Assembly: GCF_033304615.1 (NCBI RefSeq)
Contig: NZ_CP129118.1
Coordinates: 2,476,001-2,540,000 of the forward strand
From: Sporosarcina oncorhynchi
Lineage (GTDB): Bacteria; Bacillota; Bacilli; Bacillales_A; Planococcaceae
Direction: 5' to 3'
Length of the DNA stretch: 64,000 bases
Each line of letters opens with the position of its first letter. Within the stretch, counting starts at the first letter, position 1. The position numbers and the translations under genes were made by a program. The notes under the pieces are model-generated. The model was not told the DNA's origin and made no database searches. It worked only from the letters and a program-made list of their open reading frames with translations. Positions 48,260-55,655 of the stretch are shown here, in pieces.

Positions 48260-48820
48260 ATGAATAAAGAACATTTTATAAAAGAACTACGGGCTGCCAC
48301 AACAAAACTGCCGCCAAATGAACAATATGAAATTATACAGGACTATGAGGAATATTTTGCAATTGGGTTATTGGACGGGAAAACTGAAGAACAAATCTCA
48401 AGCTCTCTTGGCTCGCCAAAGGCAATCGGCAAAGAGCTATCTGCCACGTATCAAATAGAACAAGCAGAAACGAATAGAACAATCGGAAGTTTTATGAGAG
48501 CCATGTGGACGGTCATCGGGTTAGGATTCTTTAACCTCGTCATCGTACTTGGTCCATTCCTTGTCTTAGCCTCGCTTCTTTTGTCTGGCTGGGTTGCAGG
48601 TATTGGATTTATAGCGGCACCTCTTCTTGTCTTAATAAACGTCTTAATTTATCCCGAGATTTTTGAGCTTTTTGATTTATTTAATTCATTGGTCTTCTGT
48701 GGGCTTGGCATTTTTATTGCCATCGGTACATCTCTAGCAACAAAAAGGTTCATGAATGGGTTCATCCGCTATATGAAATTTAATACAAAACTTGTAAAAG
48801 GAGGACCCAAACATGCTTAA
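48260..48820 (+). CDS. HAAS (DUF1700) domain membrane protein
   Basis: The 186-residue protein has an N-terminal HAAS domain (HFIKELRAATTKLPPNEQYE, SLGSPKAIGKEL) and three hydrophobic segments between about 75 and 165. The ATG behind AGGAGGGCTGAT was chosen; the ORF opens five codons upstream. It begins 11 bases after the previous stop and overlaps the next gene by 8 bases. It may hold the soluble partners at the membrane. Confidence 0.86.
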   Translation: MNKEHFIKELRAATTKLPPNEQYEIIQDYEEYFAIGLLDGKTEEQISSSLGSPKAIGKELSATYQIEQAETNRTIGSFMRAMWTVIGLGFFNLVIVLGPFLVLASLLLSGWVAGIGFIAAPLLVLINVLIYPEIFELFDLFNSLVFCGLGIFIAIGTSLATKRFMNGFIRYMKFNTKLVKGGPKHA

Positions 48821-49889
48821 TATTAAAAGGCTCTCAATAATTGCTTCTCTTCTTTTACTCATCGGCATTGTTGGTAGTATTGCTACTTATAAATTCATAG
48901 CAAAACCCGAATCCTTAACAGAAAAAATTGAAGATGATCACTTCACTGACATCGAGATTTCGACAAACGATGGGAAAATTGAACTCGTACCAACAAATGA
49001 AAAAAATACACGCATCGAAGTTTCTGGCCATCGTCTTACCGATAACTTTTCAGCGATGGTTACCAATTCAACTTTATCGATTTCTTATCAAGAAAAAACA
49101 AAAAAATTCTATAGCTTCGGCCTCGCTCAAAATTCAGCCAGTATGAAAATTTATATTCCGAGAAAAAGCTATCATTCGATCGCAGTGCACGCCAACAATG
49201 GAAGGCTCATCGTACAAGAACTAGACGCCGACGACATGATCTTAAAGGCGAATAATGGAAAAATAAGTGCAAGTGAATTAAAAGCAAAGAAAATAATAGT
49301 AAGCGCAAAAGACGGGTCAATCGACTTACAGGAAATTCATTCAGATGAATTGAACGTCAAATCAAATAACGGTCGGATTACAGCGAACTCATTGAGTGGG
49401 ACTACGATTGAACTACAAGCAAAAGATGGATCCATCGACTTGCAGCAAATCCATTCAGATGAATTGAACGTCAAATCAAATAACGGACGGATTACAGCGA
49501 ACTCATTGCGTGGGACTACATTTAAACTACAAGCAAATGATGGGCGGATTCGTTTAACAGATGTTGCAGCGGATTCCATTTCTCTCGATTCACGTAATGG
49601 AAAAATTGAATTAGAGGACGTAACGGGTGCCCTTTTGGCACAAGCAAATGACGGCAGTATCAATTTAACCACTGACAAACTTGATCATCCAATTGATTTC
49701 TCTACGCATAACGGGAAGATTCATATTCAAACGAATCATGAGCCAATAGATACCGAAATTCAAGCACAAGCGAGAAATGGAAGTATAAAAATTTTCGGTA
49801 AAAAGGAGTCTCATGCTGTATTTGGTACGGGGGAAAACATAATTGACTTATCCTCAAATGACGGCAGGATCATCGTAGAAAAACAATAA
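48813..49889 (+). CDS. Membrane-anchored DUF4097 beta-solenoid protein
   Basis: The 358-residue protein has an N-terminal membrane segment (residues 8-30, LSIIASLLLLIGIVGSI) and an extracytoplasmic DUF4097 domain. That domain is built of about a dozen turns with NNGRI, NDGSI or NGKIE motifs. Two neighbouring turn pairs are a near-identical 38-residue duplication. DUF4097 proteins include LiaG of the envelope-stress system, so an envelope role is plausible. Last gene of the PadR unit. Confidence 0.86.
   Translation: MLNIKRLSIIASLLLLIGIVGSIATYKFIAKPESLTEKIEDDHFTDIEISTNDGKIELVPTNEKNTRIEVSGHRLTDNFSAMVTNSTLSISYQEKTKKFYSFGLAQNSASMKIYIPRKSYHSIAVHANNGRLIVQELDADDMILKANNGKISASELKAKKIIVSAKDGSIDLQEIHSDELNVKSNNGRITANSLSGTTIELQAKDGSIDLQQIHSDELNVKSNNGRITANSLRGTTFKLQANDGRIRLTDVAADSISLDSRNGKIELEDVTGALLAQANDGSINLTTDKLDHPIDFSTHNGKIHIQTNHEPIDTEIQAQARNGSIKIFGKKESHAVFGTGENIIDLSSNDGRIIVEKQ
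49308..49535 (+). repeat. Tandem 114-bp duplication within the DUF4097 gene
   Basis: Unit 1 (49308-49421) and unit 2 (49422-49535) are in direct tandem and differ at only a handful of bases. The length is a multiple of three and keeps the frame, adding 38 residues or about two solenoid turns. Confidence 0.9.
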
Positions 49890-50523
49890 TCATTTCGCCT
49901 AGTCGATTTCATAAATTCATAAATCCGCTAAGCCGATACAACCAATAGTTGACAACGTTCCAACTCAACTATCGGTTGTAGTGGTGAAGCGAAAAGATTG
50001 TATCATGAAATTAATTGTGCTTCATAATCAAATTAGACTGCCCCAAAGCATAAATAACCGGGACAGTCTTTTTCCCATACTATGGATATGTCTTTTAAAA
50101 CGCAATAATGCTACATCAGTGTTTCCTTAGGTTTCTCGACTTCGGTGAACAACATACAATACAATATAAACAAAGGATTTCACATTCATTTCGTCATTTT
50201 TCCTTCACCGAGTTTAGATGATGGATCGCTTGTTTTTCAAAAAACTTAATTTTATAACAGCCTGATTTAGGTTGTCCAGTCCCCCAAAAACATACTTCTC
50301 TATAATAAATTTCCATCACAATAGGAATATTAAAAATAGGTGTTTCAAAAATAGTAAACTTGCACAGAATGCTACTATTAAAGGTTTAGAGATATCAGTA
50401 ACGCCGCCTGCTATTTATCAAATCAAAGTAGAAGTTACTGGAAACCAGGACCTCTTTTCAGAACTTTAATCACCTCATCCCCCTTCGCATAAGCCTATCA
50501 TTTAAAAACAGGAGGAAATTACA
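49890..50523. other. Gene-poor stretch left of the restriction island
   Basis: It contains an inverted repeat at 49938-49979 (acaaccaatagttga / tcaactatcggttgt, no T run) and a plus-strand terminator at 50035-50074. A weak 65-codon open frame at 50272-50469 has no ribosome site and no recognisable family. This may be the left boundary of the island; no flanking duplication was found. Confidence 0.5.
50035..50075 (+). terminator. Terminator of the PadR operon
   Basis: The stem agactgccc/gggacagtct encloses a loop of about 20 bases and is followed by TTTTT. Confidence 0.75.
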
Positions 50524-51456
50524 ATGGTAAATCAAAATGACAAAAATGAGCTATTCCACGTGTACTACAAACGTTGGGTAACCGTCTACAAAGAAGGTGC
50601 AATCCGCAAAGTGACGATGGCTAAATATTCAATGACACATCAATGGCTTGAAAAATTAGTACCTGACCTTCGCGTTTGCCACCTTAGCCGCCTTACCTAT
50701 CAACGATTGTTGAATGACTACGCTACTGAACATGAACGGCAAACAACGATGGACTTTCACCATCAACTCAAAGGTGCGATCCTTGATGCGGTTGATGAAG
50801 GATTAATCGACCGAGATCCAACACGCAAGGCAATCATCAAAGGTAAAACACCGCGGGAAAAGAGACCAAAGTATCTTAACCAATTTGAGTTGCATACGTT
50901 GCTGACCCACTTAAACCTTGGATCGGCAATCAATTGGGATTGGCTAATTTTGCTGATCGCCAAAACTGGGATGCGTTTTTCCGAAGCATTAGCTTTAACA
51001 CCGAAAGATTTTGATTTCACCCATCAGACGCTAACCATTAATAAAACTTGGGACTACAAAGGCGATGGAGGTTTCTTGCCGACTAAAAATCAGTCTTCGA
51101 ACCGTAAAATACAACTTGACTGGCAAACGGTTATGCAATTTTCCCAGATGATCAAAGGCCTAACCGAAGATACACCTATCTTCATTCACGGAGACGGAAA
51201 GGTTTACAATTCAACAGTTAACGAAATATTGACACGCCACTGTCAAAAAGCCGGGGTGCCAAATATTTCAATACATGGTTTGCGACATACACATGCATCA
51301 CTTTTGTTGTTTGCCGGGGTATCCATCGCAAGCGTAGCGCGCAGGCTCGGACATGCCAGTATGACAACCACCCAGAAAACATATCTTCACATCATTCAAG
51401 AACTTGAAAATAAAGATGTAGATTTGGTCATGCGGTCGTTATCTGTGTTGGGATGA
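50524..51456 (+). CDS. Tyrosine recombinase/integrase of the hsdS-linked type
   Basis: This site-specific recombinase has 310 residues. An N-terminal SAM-like DNA-binding region covers 1-100. The catalytic domain shows the first Arg in TGMRFSEAL, Lys in PTKNQSSNRK, the HGLRHTHAS box, the second His in RRLGHASMTTTQ and the nucleophile Tyr in KTYLHI. The sequence closely recalls recombinases beside phase-variable type I hsdS genes of lactic acid bacteria. ATG follows ACAGGAGGAAATTACA. It converges on the hsdS cassette with a three-base gap. It could also be an island integrase. Confidence 0.88.
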   Translation: MVNQNDKNELFHVYYKRWVTVYKEGAIRKVTMAKYSMTHQWLEKLVPDLRVCHLSRLTYQRLLNDYATEHERQTTMDFHHQLKGAILDAVDEGLIDRDPTRKAIIKGKTPREKRPKYLNQFELHTLLTHLNLGSAINWDWLILLIAKTGMRFSEALALTPKDFDFTHQTLTINKTWDYKGDGGFLPTKNQSSNRKIQLDWQTVMQFSQMIKGLTEDTPIFIHGDGKVYNSTVNEILTRHCQKAGVPNISIHGLRHTHASLLLFAGVSIASVARRLGHASMTTTQKTYLHIIQELENKDVDLVMRSLSVLG

Positions 51457-51459
51457 TCT

Positions 51460-51966
51460 TCATTCATCCCCTTTTTTATTGGGGTCGATTTCCTTACGCT
51501 GATGAAGGGTGATGAGGTTGTCGATACTATCAAGGAATCCAGAAATTTCATTTTGTTCTTCTATAGCTAATGGTAATGAAATGACGATATCGCCCATAGT
51601 GTTATTCATCAACTTGGGATTCCCAACTCTTGATACATATTTCCATGCAACGCTATTCAATGCTTCTGCAACAGCCTTATTGGTATATCCTTCTTCAGAA
51701 AGTAAAACGCCATTAACGTTTGTACTATAAAACTTTCCGCCACGATAATTTACCGTTCCCGCATTAGCTCCATCAGTTGTCCATGTAATTGCTGTGTCGA
51801 ATAAATAATCTTTGTAATAACCCATTAATCCATTATTTTTAGTTTGGGATGAATAAACTGGATACGGCATTTCATCCGTTTTATTTTCGCTTGTTTCAGT
51901 TGCCGCTAGTACTTGACCGCGTGTGACTTTGAAAATATCTCCAATCTTACGCTGTTCCCAAGCGTG
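51460..51966 (-). pseudogene. hsdS: Silent hsdS recognition-domain cassette
   Basis: The open frame starts without an initiation codon at AWEQRKIGDIFKVTRGQ, runs through one target-recognition domain and ends at DNLITLHQRK plus ten unrelated residues. It lacks the promoter, the N-terminus and the C-terminal helix found in the full gene. It is bounded by the same short DNA repeats that flank the recognition domains of the full hsdS (51948-51970 and 51493-51513). It looks like a donor cassette for specificity switching. Confidence 0.85.
51493..51513 (-). repeat. hsdS spacer repeat, three copies
   Basis: The 21-base sequence starting cttacgctgatgaagggtga recurs identically at 54343-54363 and 54961-54981. 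It encodes the ITLHQRK motif that closes each recognition domain. All copies have the same orientation. Confidence 0.88.
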
Positions 51967-51970
51967 AGTG
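51948..51970 (-). repeat. hsdS boundary repeat, cassette copy
   Basis: It starts tacgctgttcccaagcgt and matches 22 of 23 bases of 54846-54868 at the start of recognition domain 2 of hsdS. A shorter match (cgctgttcccaa) lies at 55400-55411 at recognition domain 1. All encode the WEQR motif and all run in the same orientation. Confidence 0.85.
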
Positions 51971-51997
51971 GGAAGGTGAAAATCTCACCTTCCCACT
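51967..51997. other. Perfect 13-bp hairpin between hsdM and the hsdS cassette
   Basis: Arms agtgggaaggtga/tcaccttcccact surround a five-base loop. On the minus strand no T run follows, so it is a weak terminator candidate for hsdM. Its outer four bases overlap the cassette boundary repeat. Confidence 0.7.
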
Positions 51998-52005
51998 TCT
52001 CATTT

Positions 52006-53595
52006 TTATATTTGCACACCTAAAACCTTCAATTGCTCATTAATCTTGGCTTCAAGTTCAGCTATTTCTTGATTATCTTGCTCAAGCTGCTTCATCACTT
52101 CAACCAAATCAATCGGTTCTTCTTCTTCAAACGTATCAACATAACGAGGAATGTTTAAGTTAAACTCATTTTCCTTGATCTCTTCTATAGAAGCCACGTG
52201 AGCGTATTTATCAACATCTTTTCGCTCTTTAAACGTCGAAATGATTTTTTCTATATTGTCATCACTTAAGCTATTTTGGTTTTTACTTTTTACAAATTCA
52301 TTACTTGCATCAATAAACAATACATCTTTTGTTTTACGATTTTTCTTAAAGACTAAAATTGTCGTTGGAATACTCGTACCAAAGAATAAGTTGCCGGGTA
52401 ATCCAATAACCGTATCAAGATAATTTTTCTCAATCAATGTTTGGCGAATTTTACCCTCGGCTGCACCTCGGAATAAGACCCCATGCGGCAAAACAATCGC
52501 CATTGTCCCAGTATTGTTCAAATGATAGATGCTATGTAAGATGAAAGCATAATCCGCTTTAGAAGCAGGTGCCAATCTTCCATAATCACTAAAACGCGGG
52601 TCCTTTAGTTTTGTTTCGTCATTATCCCACTTTGCAGAATATGGAGGGTTAGCAACTACCGCGTCAAATGAACGTGGATGATCGATTCCTTTTGCATCTG
52701 GTCCATCTGGCCAATCGCTTTCTAAAGTATTCGCATTGTTCACGGTCATATTATTATAAGAAACACCGTGCATCATAAGATTCATACGAGCCAAATTATA
52801 CGTTGTCGTATTTAATTCTTGACCAAAATATTTCATCGGTATGCCGTCGGGCAATTCTTGTCCAACAGTTAAAAGAAGCGAACCAGATCCCATTGTTGGG
52901 TCATATACGTTGAAGAATTCGTCGGTCTTTTCAACACCATGAGTGACTATTTTAGCCAGTACCTTACTAACTTGATGCGGTGTGTAAAACTCTCCCCCTT
53001 TTTTACCAGCACTTGCTGCAAATTGACCAATTAAGTATTCATAGATTTCACCGAGAATATCTTTCCCGTCATCACCCTTGTATTCGATTCCATCAACCAA
53101 TTTCACGATGTTGTTCAGAGATTTGGCACGTTCGTTGGTCGAACTTCCAAGACGGGAATCCCCTAGGTTAATGTCGTTAAAAACACCACGGAAGTCTTTC
53201 ACGGCTTCCTTGTTCAGCTCAGCATTTTTATTAAAATTATCAAAGATTGTTTGATAGTCACTTGGGATTACTTGTGCATCGTTAATTTTGTTAATCAAAG
53301 ATTCCCATGTATCGTTTGGCGCAATCGCATACCCTAAACTTGATGAAATATCTTCTAAGTAGTCGGCTAAATCTCCTCCTACAGCTTGTTCAAGATAAGC
53401 CTTGTTAATTGACTGATCACTTGCTATATCAAGAACATTATTTTCAACTAAATATTGTTCTTGGTGCTCTGACAAATAGCGATAAAACATAAATGCTAAA
53501 ATATAGTTCTTGTATTCTGCTGCGTCCATTGTTCCACGCAGTTCGTTTGCCATCGCCCAAAGTTTACTGGTGATTGTTTGGAGGTTATTACTCAT
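52006..53595 (-). CDS. hsdM: Type I restriction-modification methyltransferase subunit HsdM
   Basis: HsdM is the adenine-N6 methyltransferase subunit that, with HsdS, protects host DNA. The 529-residue protein has an N-terminal helical domain, the AdoMet motif DPTMGSGSLL, and the catalytic NPPY at about 316-319. A coiled-coil tail (EQDNQEIAELEAKINEQL) is typical for HsdS binding. I chose the second ATG because AAAGGA is ten bases upstream of it. It follows fic by 72 bases. Confidence 0.95.
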   Translation of the reverse strand: MSNNLQTITSKLWAMANELRGTMDAAEYKNYILAFMFYRYLSEHQEQYLVENNVLDIASDQSINKAYLEQAVGGDLADYLEDISSSLGYAIAPNDTWESLINKINDAQVIPSDYQTIFDNFNKNAELNKEAVKDFRGVFNDINLGDSRLGSSTNERAKSLNNIVKLVDGIEYKGDDGKDILGEIYEYLIGQFAASAGKKGGEFYTPHQVSKVLAKIVTHGVEKTDEFFNVYDPTMGSGSLLLTVGQELPDGIPMKYFGQELNTTTYNLARMNLMMHGVSYNNMTVNNANTLESDWPDGPDAKGIDHPRSFDAVVANPPYSAKWDNDETKLKDPRFSDYGRLAPASKADYAFILHSIYHLNNTGTMAIVLPHGVLFRGAAEGKIRQTLIEKNYLDTVIGLPGNLFFGTSIPTTILVFKKNRKTKDVLFIDASNEFVKSKNQNSLSDDNIEKIISTFKERKDVDKYAHVASIEEIKENEFNLNIPRYVDTFEEEEPIDLVEVMKQLEQDNQEIAELEAKINEQLKVLGVQI

Positions 53596-53667
53596 TCTTT
53601 TCATTTCCTTTCATGATTCAAAATAATTTAGACAAACGCCTTTAAAACCGCTAATTCACAACTTTTT

Positions 53668-54273
53668 TTAGAGATTTTCTGCTTTATATTCGTAATACCC
53701 TTCATAATGATAACTTGCGTCGATGCCTTTCATATAAACTTCACGGTCATTAATCTTATCCGTAAGAGCTGCTTTGAGAAGAACCTTAATCTCGACGTCC
53801 TTAATTGGGCTTCTTTCCATTGCAAGAAGGTAATCTTCTTTATCGACTTTACTCCAATCGACAACCTGTCTTACTTCCTTTTTCAATATGTTGTCAAGCC
53901 ATATTCTTGCGCTTCTTCCATTGCCTTCTCTAAATGGATGTGCCACATTCATCTCAACATATTTCTCTATGATCTCATCAAAGGTTGTTTGCGGCATTTT
54001 TTCGACATTTTCAAGTGCAACCTTGAGGTACATAACGGGCGCGAAACGGAAACTACCCTTCGCAATATTCACATCGCGTATTTTTCCGGCAAAGCCATAA
54101 ATATCTCCGAATAGACAGTTGTGAATTTCCGATAATGTCTTAAATGTTCCGGCCTCAAATGTGTCTAACAAACCCGATTCAAACATTTCAAGGGCTTTTT
54201 TCTTGCTGACTTTTTCCTCAACACGCGCAAGCTCAGAGGAATCGGTAATCCCTAACTTGTTTTCTAGAACCAT
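53668..54273 (-). CDS. Fic/DOC family protein within the hsd operon
   Basis: This is a probable AMP-transferase of the Fic fold, 201 residues. The complete motif HPFREGNGRSAR begins at His112. The beta-hairpin flap lies around SFRFAPVMYL. No clear (S/T)xxxE inhibitory helix is seen at the N-terminus, and the C-terminus ends YHYEGYYEYKAENL. It starts 15 bases after hsdS, with ATG behind GAGGAGG, so it belongs to the operon. Target and role in restriction are unknown; it may be a toxin or a regulator. Confidence 0.9.
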   Translation of the reverse strand: MVLENKLGITDSSELARVEEKVSKKKALEMFESGLLDTFEAGTFKTLSEIHNCLFGDIYGFAGKIRDVNIAKGSFRFAPVMYLKVALENVEKMPQTTFDEIIEKYVEMNVAHPFREGNGRSARIWLDNILKKEVRQVVDWSKVDKEDYLLAMERSPIKDVEIKVLLKAALTDKINDREVYMKGIDASYHYEGYYEYKAENL

Positions 54274-54288
54274 AACGTAATCCTCCTC

Positions 54289-55461
54289 TCAAATAAACAT
54301 CTGTTGCAACAATGATTTCTTCTGTTCTTGTAAGTGATCTAACTTACGCTGATGAAGGGTGATAGTTTCATCTAACTGTTTAAAGAAGTTACCGATTTTG
54401 GTTTGTTCTTCTATGATTGTCGGCACGTAGAAAGTCATCGTATCTATATCTTTTGATGATATGTTCGGTTGTGCTCCAGCAACGAGCATTGCTCCCAACT
54501 GTTCAATAAACATCTGTGAGCGAGTAATAGTTGAAACAAACCCGTAATCAGTGACTTCTGTTTTTGTGAAATAACCAACACGCTGATTTTGATAAACCTT
54601 GCCACCATTAGGATTGTAGAGGATTGAAACTTTGCCTGTTGTCGCACCAGACATAGCTAGCACGGCACTTTTATCAGGTAATAGATAGTTATCATCTTTC
54701 TCCTGCTCAGGATAATAGGTGAATTCTCCGCCCACTTCGCCAGACCTAAGAATATTAGAAATACGAACAATTGGGATTCCATCTTCTTGAAATTCACCAC
54801 TTTTAAAAGCGAATCCCCCCCGCAATGGAGCTAATTCCCCCATCCTACGCTGTTCCCAAGCGTCAGTGAATCCTGGGAAACGAATTTCCGGGACATCTGC
54901 TCCATCTTTCGGGAACATTTTTTGAAGCAAACTTTTCTTCTGATTTTGCAAATGATTTAACTTACGCTGATGAAGGGTGATGAGATGGTCCAAGGTTTTA
55001 AAGAAAGTAGCAATTTGGCTTTGCTCTTCTAAAGTTGGAATAAAGGCAGACAGTTCTTTAAGTTTATTAACTGCTAATCCCGGCTGTGCAGATTGACCCG
55101 AATATTGTCCAAGATTCATCTTTCCTAAGAGATAAAATAAAAATCTTGTTTCATTGTTTTTATTAGCTTTAACGGCAACAGCATGTTCTGTAAAATAGGC
55201 CTTTCCATAAGAGATATTCATGTTTCCACATAGTGCGCCTTGTCTTCCGATAAGTGCATATAATCCATCATGACTATAAATATTTGTGTATCCACGATGT
55301 CCATTACCACCAAACACAGGGTATCTATCATCATCCCTAATCTCATCCGATTTTATATTCTTTCCACTTTGGAACTCATCACATAGATCACCCAACTTCC
55401 GCTGTTCCCAATCATCCACGAACCCAGGAAACCTTACTTTCGGTATATTATTCTTATTCAT
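54289..55461 (-). CDS. hsdS: Type I restriction-modification specificity subunit HsdS
   Basis: HsdS recognises the bipartite DNA target. The 390-residue protein has two recognition domains. The first follows DDWEQRKLGDL and ends LITLHQRKLNHLQNQKKSLLQ; the second follows DAWEQRRMGEL and ends TITLHQRKLDHLQEQKKSLLQ. The helical spacers set the distance between half-sites. This is the EcoR124-like (IC) layout common in Firmicutes. ATG follows AAGGTGAG. The active gene is separated from hsdM by fic, an unusual order. Confidence 0.95.
   Translation of the reverse strand: MNKNNIPKVRFPGFVDDWEQRKLGDLCDEFQSGKNIKSDEIRDDDRYPVFGGNGHRGYTNIYSHDGLYALIGRQGALCGNMNISYGKAYFTEHAVAVKANKNNETRFLFYLLGKMNLGQYSGQSAQPGLAVNKLKELSAFIPTLEEQSQIATFFKTLDHLITLHQRKLNHLQNQKKSLLQKMFPKDGADVPEIRFPGFTDAWEQRRMGELAPLRGGFAFKSGEFQEDGIPIVRISNILRSGEVGGEFTYYPEQEKDDNYLLPDKSAVLAMSGATTGKVSILYNPNGGKVYQNQRVGYFTKTEVTDYGFVSTITRSQMFIEQLGAMLVAGAQPNISSKDIDTMTFYVPTIIEEQTKIGNFFKQLDETITLHQRKLDHLQEQKKSLLQQMFI
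54846..54868 (-). repeat. hsdS boundary repeat, full-gene copy
   Basis: This is the second copy of the 23-base repeat, with one mismatch to 51948-51970. It marks the start of recognition domain 2. Confidence 0.85.
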
Positions 55462-55655
55462 TACTGCTCACCTTGTATCTTTCTAATCTCCCTGTTAAAA
55501 TCAGAGACGTTTTTTGATGTTTGTCGAATCCTTTATATTCACCAATCGCTTTTTACTTAAATGCACTTGATGATTTGCACCGTGCGGAGTGGTATGTGCA
55601 ATTTCTGCACTAACCACCTTTGATGGTATTTTCCAAAATGGTAAATACCACTTTT
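55462..55655 (-). other. Intergenic region between hsdR and hsdS
   Basis: The 194-base gap contains an inverted repeat (tggtatttt / ggtaaatacca) near 55623-55650 directly after the hsdR stop. It could hold a terminator or a separate promoter for hsdS-fic-hsdM. Confidence 0.4.

Noticed and set aside
47728-49878. Many short repeats of an aatgg-cg-att type, which at a glance look like a CRISPR array
   Set aside because: They are unevenly spaced, lie in frame, and encode the NGRI/NGKI turns of the DUF4097 solenoids.
48813-49889. Adhesin or filamentous haemagglutinin-like protein
   Set aside because: The solenoid turns resemble such proteins, but size, membrane anchor and neighbours fit DUF4097 better.
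50272-50469. Open frame of 65 codons before the recombinase gene
   Set aside because: It has no ribosome site, an odd composition at the start and no recognisable family. It could be a decayed gene end, but I cannot support it.
51460-55461. Classic invertible hsdS locus
   Set aside because: All shared repeats run in the same direction; no inverted copy was found in the window.
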